Shown here in pieces: positions 61,404-64,000 of a DNA stretch of 64,000 bases. The position numbers were made by a program, and so were the translations under genes. The notes below the pieces were generated by a model. It did no database searches. It worked only from the letters and a program-made list of their open reading frames with translations, and was not told the DNA's origin. Position 1 is the stretch's first letter. The number at the start of each line of letters is the position of its first letter. The DNA is from Pyxidicoccus xibeiensis (GTDB taxonomy: Bacteria > Myxococcota > Myxococcia > Myxococcales > Myxococcaceae): positions 1,736,001 through 1,800,000 of the forward strand of contig NZ_JAJVKV010000001.1 of assembly GCF_024198175.1 (NCBI RefSeq), read 5' to 3'.

Positions 61404-62771
61404 ATGGGGAAGGGCTGGCGACACATCCTGCTCGCACTGGGCCTGGCGGCGGTCTCCGCCTGCGCGCCGACGGGCGGCTGGAACGAGGCTCCGCCCGATT
61501 GTGGGGACGTGGACAGCGCCTCTTTCGTGGAGGACCTCGCGACGTGGAGCCGCGGAGGGGCGGAAGGTTGGAAGTCGGGGGCCGTTCGGGGCGAGGGCGA
61601 GGGCGTCGACCCCCGGGCCCTGACCGAGGAGGACGGCCTGCCGGTGCTGCACCTCTACATGGCGGGCTCGCTGCCGGATGACGACGGCTACCGCCCGGCG
61701 AAGCTCGTCTACCGGGGGCAGTGCCAGGTCGTGGAGACGCGGTACCGCGGGGACACCTCGCTGCGCTTCCCCAAGCGCAGCCTCACGGTGGACTTCAAGG
61801 ACGGGCGGACCTTCGACGAGCCCACGCAGGCCGGCGGCTTCCTGGGACGGCACAAGCTGGTGCTCATCAGCCCGTTCAACGACAACTCGTATCTGCGCGC
61901 GCGGCTCGCCTTCGAGCTGTGGAACCGCATGTCGCCCGAGCACCTGCAGATGAAGGCCTTCAGCGCGGTGGTGTATGTGAATGGCGAGTACCACGGCCTC
62001 TTCACCGTCTCGGACCACGTGAATGGCCACTTCCTGTCCGCGCAGGGGATGGACCCGGGCGGGGACCTCTTCAAGGCGGTGGGCGGGGACGCCAACTTCT
62101 CGCGCATCGACGCGGAGGGCTCGCCCAAGGTGAAGCTGCGCCAGGGCTACGAGAAGAAGGTGGGCTACCCCGAGGACGGCGACGAGGCCTTCCGCACCAT
62201 CGACGCGCTCACCGCCTTCGTGGCGGACTCCAGCGAGGAGACCTTCGTCGCCGAGCGGGACGCGTGGATGGACCCGCGCGACTACGAGGACTGGTGGATT
62301 CTGTCGCAGCTGGGCTACACGGCGGACTCGGTGGCGAAGAATGCCTACCACTACCGGCCGCGAGGACCGGGGGCGCGGTTCCGCTTCATCCCGTGGGACC
62401 TGGACGCCAGCTTCGGGCAGAACTGGAACACGCTGCGGCTGAACGTGGATGAGCTGGAGCCCTTCACCTCGAGGAACCTCCTCTTCAAGCGCATGGTGGA
62501 GACGCCCGCCATCGCTGGGCCCATGCGGGAGCGCTTCCGCGGACTGCTCGAAGGGCCGCTGCACCGGGACGTGGTGCTGGGGCTCATCGATGGGTACCAC
62601 CGCGAGCTGCGCGCCGCGGCGCTGAAGGACGAGGCCCGCTGGGGCGAGCAGCACCGCACCTTCCCGCGCTGGAGCGGGCGCACGGACATGAACGACTACG
62701 AGGGCGAGGTGGCGTACCTGCGCTCGTGGGTGGACGCGCGCTGGCGGTTGCTGGAGGAGGAACTGCGCTGA
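61404..62771 (+). CDS. CotH-family lipoprotein
   Basis: 455 aa with a lipobox (LGLAAVSAC). CotH-type proteins are atypical protein kinases first known from spore coats. Seen are the N-terminal RYRGDTSLRFPKRSLTVDFKD segment, VVYVNGEYHGLFTVSDHVN and the active-site FIPWDLDASFGQNWN (Asp-x-Asp). ATG 61404 follows GGGAGGG. In myxobacteria the family may be involved in outer-membrane or spore structures; no spore gene lies nearby to support this. The GST gene follows after 81 bases on the same strand. Confidence 0.88.
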   Translation: MGKGWRHILLALGLAAVSACAPTGGWNEAPPDCGDVDSASFVEDLATWSRGGAEGWKSGAVRGEGEGVDPRALTEEDGLPVLHLYMAGSLPDDDGYRPAKLVYRGQCQVVETRYRGDTSLRFPKRSLTVDFKDGRTFDEPTQAGGFLGRHKLVLISPFNDNSYLRARLAFELWNRMSPEHLQMKAFSAVVYVNGEYHGLFTVSDHVNGHFLSAQGMDPGGDLFKAVGGDANFSRIDAEGSPKVKLRQGYEKKVGYPEDGDEAFRTIDALTAFVADSSEETFVAERDAWMDPRDYEDWWILSQLGYTADSVAKNAYHYRPRGPGARFRFIPWDLDASFGQNWNTLRLNVDELEPFTSRNLLFKRMVETPAIAGPMRERFRGLLEGPLHRDVVLGLIDGYHRELRAAALKDEARWGEQHRTFPRWSGRTDMNDYEGEVAYLRSWVDARWRLLEEELR

Positions 62772-62852
62772 ATCACGAACAGGGGGCTGCGCGGATTTCC
62801 CGGCCCCGTTATCTGGACGCGCGGCTTGAGCTGACGCGAGGAGCGCACCCGG

Positions 62853-63527
62853 ATGATTGACCTGTACACGTGGACGACGCCCAATGGCTACAAGGTCTCG
62901 ATAGCGCTGGAGGAGCTGGGGCTGCCCTACACCGTGCACCCGCTGGACATCGGCACGGGCGTGCAGAAGCAGCCGGAGTTCCTGCGCATCAACCCCAACG
63001 GGCGCATCCCCGCCATCGTCGACAGGGACGCGGGTGACTTCGCGGTGTTCGAGTCGGGCGCCATCCTGCTGTACCTCGCGGAGAAGACGGGGAAGCTGAT
63101 GCCGGCGGACGTGAAGGGCCGCTCGCGCGTCATCCAGTGGCTCATGTTCCAGATGTCCGGCGTGGGGCCCATGCAGGGGCAGGCCAACGTCTTCTTCCGC
63201 TACTTCCCGGAGAAGCTGCAGCCGGCCATCGACCGGTACCAGAACGAGACGCGGCGGCTGTACACGGTGCTCGACACGCGGCTGAAGGAGAGCGAGTACC
63301 TGGCCGGTGACTACAGCATCGCGGACATCGCGACGTGGCCGTGGGTGCGCATGCATGACTGGGCGGGCGTGTCCGTGGATGGGCTGCCGAACCTCCAGCG
63401 CTGGCTGAAGGCGATTGCCGACCGGCCCGCCGTGAAGCGCGGGCTCGACGTGCCCTTCCCCCAGAAGAATGACGCCCGGACCGAGGAGGAGCGCGTCAAG
63501 GCGGCGCGGGCCATCACCCAGCGGTAG
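62853..63527 (+). CDS. Glutathione S-transferase
   Basis: 224 aa. The N-terminal thioredoxin-like domain reads [21 protein letters not shown] and [20 protein letters not shown], with [17 protein letters not shown] as the GSH-binding Glu-Ser motif. The C-terminal helical domain includes [16 protein letters not shown], a GST N-capping box. This resembles the YfcG/YghU (nu-class) group, which uses disulfide-bond reduction of glutathione disulfide. The ATG at 62853 matches the family start. gshB lies at the other end of the window. Confidence 0.93.
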   Translation: MIDLYTWTTPNGYKVSIALEELGLPYTVHPLDIGTGVQKQPEFLRINPNGRIPAIVDRDAGDFAVFESGAILLYLAEKTGKLMPADVKGRSRVIQWLMFQMSGVGPMQGQANVFFRYFPEKLQPAIDRYQNETRRLYTVLDTRLKESEYLAGDYSIADIATWPWVRMHDWAGVSVDGLPNLQRWLKAIADRPAVKRGLDVPFPQKNDARTEEERVKAARAITQR

Positions 63528-63569
63528 CGGGGCCTCCAGGGTGGGGAGTCGTGCATAGACTCACGGCGC

Positions 63570-64000
63570 ATGTCCCGCCCTGCCCTACCCTTCCCGCGCT
63601 TCTCTTGTGCCGTGGCGGTGGGGGCCGTGGGCCCGGACTCGGTGCGCCTGTGGCTGCGCTCGGACGTGCCGGGCCCGCACCGGCTGGAGGTGTGGCCGCT
63701 GAATGGCGACGGTCCGCGGCGCTCCGTCTCCTGGCACTTCGCGCCGGCTGAAGACGCGGACGGCACCGGCACCCTGCTCTACCCCGGTGACTTCGCCGAC
63801 GCGCCTCCGCTCGCGTCCCTGCGGCGTCATGGCTTCCGCATCACCCGCGAAGCCGACGGGACGCTCGTGGGCGAAGGCCGCTTCGACACCGCGCCCGCGC
63901 TTCCGGAGGACACGCCCCCGTCCTTCAGCTTCGGCCTGCTGAGCTGTCACCAGCCCTTCCTGCCATCCGGCGCCGTGCGGCCCGCCTCCGAGGCCATGCT
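63570..64000 (+). CDS. PhoD-like phosphatase, N-terminal part (3' end outside window)
   Basis: 143 residues are present and the frame is open to the last base. It starts FSCAVAVGAVGPDSVRLWLRSD, matching the N-terminal Ig-like domain of PhoD-family phosphatases, then PPSFSFGLLSCHQPF, where the first metal-site Cys/His region begins. It is the second member of this family in the window. The catalytic domain lies outside. The start ATG at 63570 has no strong ribosome-binding site; an alternative is internal. Confidence 0.8.
   Translation, partial: MSRPALPFPRFSCAVAVGAVGPDSVRLWLRSDVPGPHRLEVWPLNGDGPRRSVSWHFAPAEDADGTGTLLYPGDFADAPPLASLRRHGFRITREADGTLVGEGRFDTAPALPEDTPPSFSFGLLSCHQPFLPSGAVRPASEAM

Overview
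The window is chromosomal DNA of a myxobacterium, most likely Myxococcaceae (Myxococcus, Pyxidicoccus or Corallococcus type). The evidence is a very high G+C content, coding with almost only G or C at third positions, many lipoproteins, MYXO-CTERM-like tails on secreted proteins (17.3-20.4 kb and 35.4-37.3 kb), and a SitA-like lipoprotein toxin with its Imm11-family immunity protein. About 52 genes can be supported, most on clear ORFs with recognisable families. The ribosomal protein gene rpmH (50 aa) was found by direct reading.

Layout. 1-9.6 kb: the tail of a sensor histidine kinase, glutathione synthetase, a secreted esterase lipoprotein, a leucine-rich-repeat protein, a YaeQ-family pair, a hipBA toxin-antitoxin pair, a TrmN6-like methyltransferase, a secreted three-repeat protein and a stranded C-terminal piece of a DoxX-family gene. 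9.7-24 kb: a CapA-type protein with an Ala-rich tandem repeat, a HEAT-repeat protein, an MFS exporter, a PhoD-like phosphatase, a subtilase and an operon of two M16 peptidases. 24-29.5 kb: a tightly overlapping jetA-jetB-jetC operon (Wadjet/MksBEF SMC-like family) with no jetD nuclease. 29.7-39.2 kb: envelope, secreted and small regulatory proteins (zinc-finger membrane protein, beta-helix protein, lipoprotein, secretin-domain protein, DUF2267 and CBS proteins, a MYXO-CTERM repeat protein, a HEAT lysine/arginine-rich N-terminally anchored protein).

39.4-50.1 kb is the replication-origin neighbourhood: dnaA on the minus strand, then rpmH-rnpA-yidD-yidC-jag and mnmE on the plus strand. Two insertions stand out. 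A sitA/sitI-like toxin-immunity cassette lies between dnaA and rpmH, and a collagen-like lipoprotein gene lies between jag and mnmE. dnaN is not next to dnaA, and no DnaA-box cluster could be read. 50.1-64 kb: an azoreductase divergent from a LysR regulator, a Uma2 nuclease-fold protein, an orphan GspE/PilB N-terminal-domain protein, a cysteine dioxygenase-like protein, SppA, a metallophosphoesterase, a coiled-coil protein, a fused M16 peptidase, a CotH-family lipoprotein, a glutathione S-transferase and the start of a second PhoD-like phosphatase.

The genes that most clearly work together are the rpmH-jag group (ribosome protein, RNase P protein, membrane insertion), jetABC (DNA loop extrusion, either plasmid defence or condensin), hipBA, the SitA/SitI-like pair, and the two-gene M16 operon. 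No tRNA, rRNA, CRISPR array, insertion sequence or phage was found. Coordinates of starts are chosen from ribosome-binding sites and family alignment from memory; no database search was possible.
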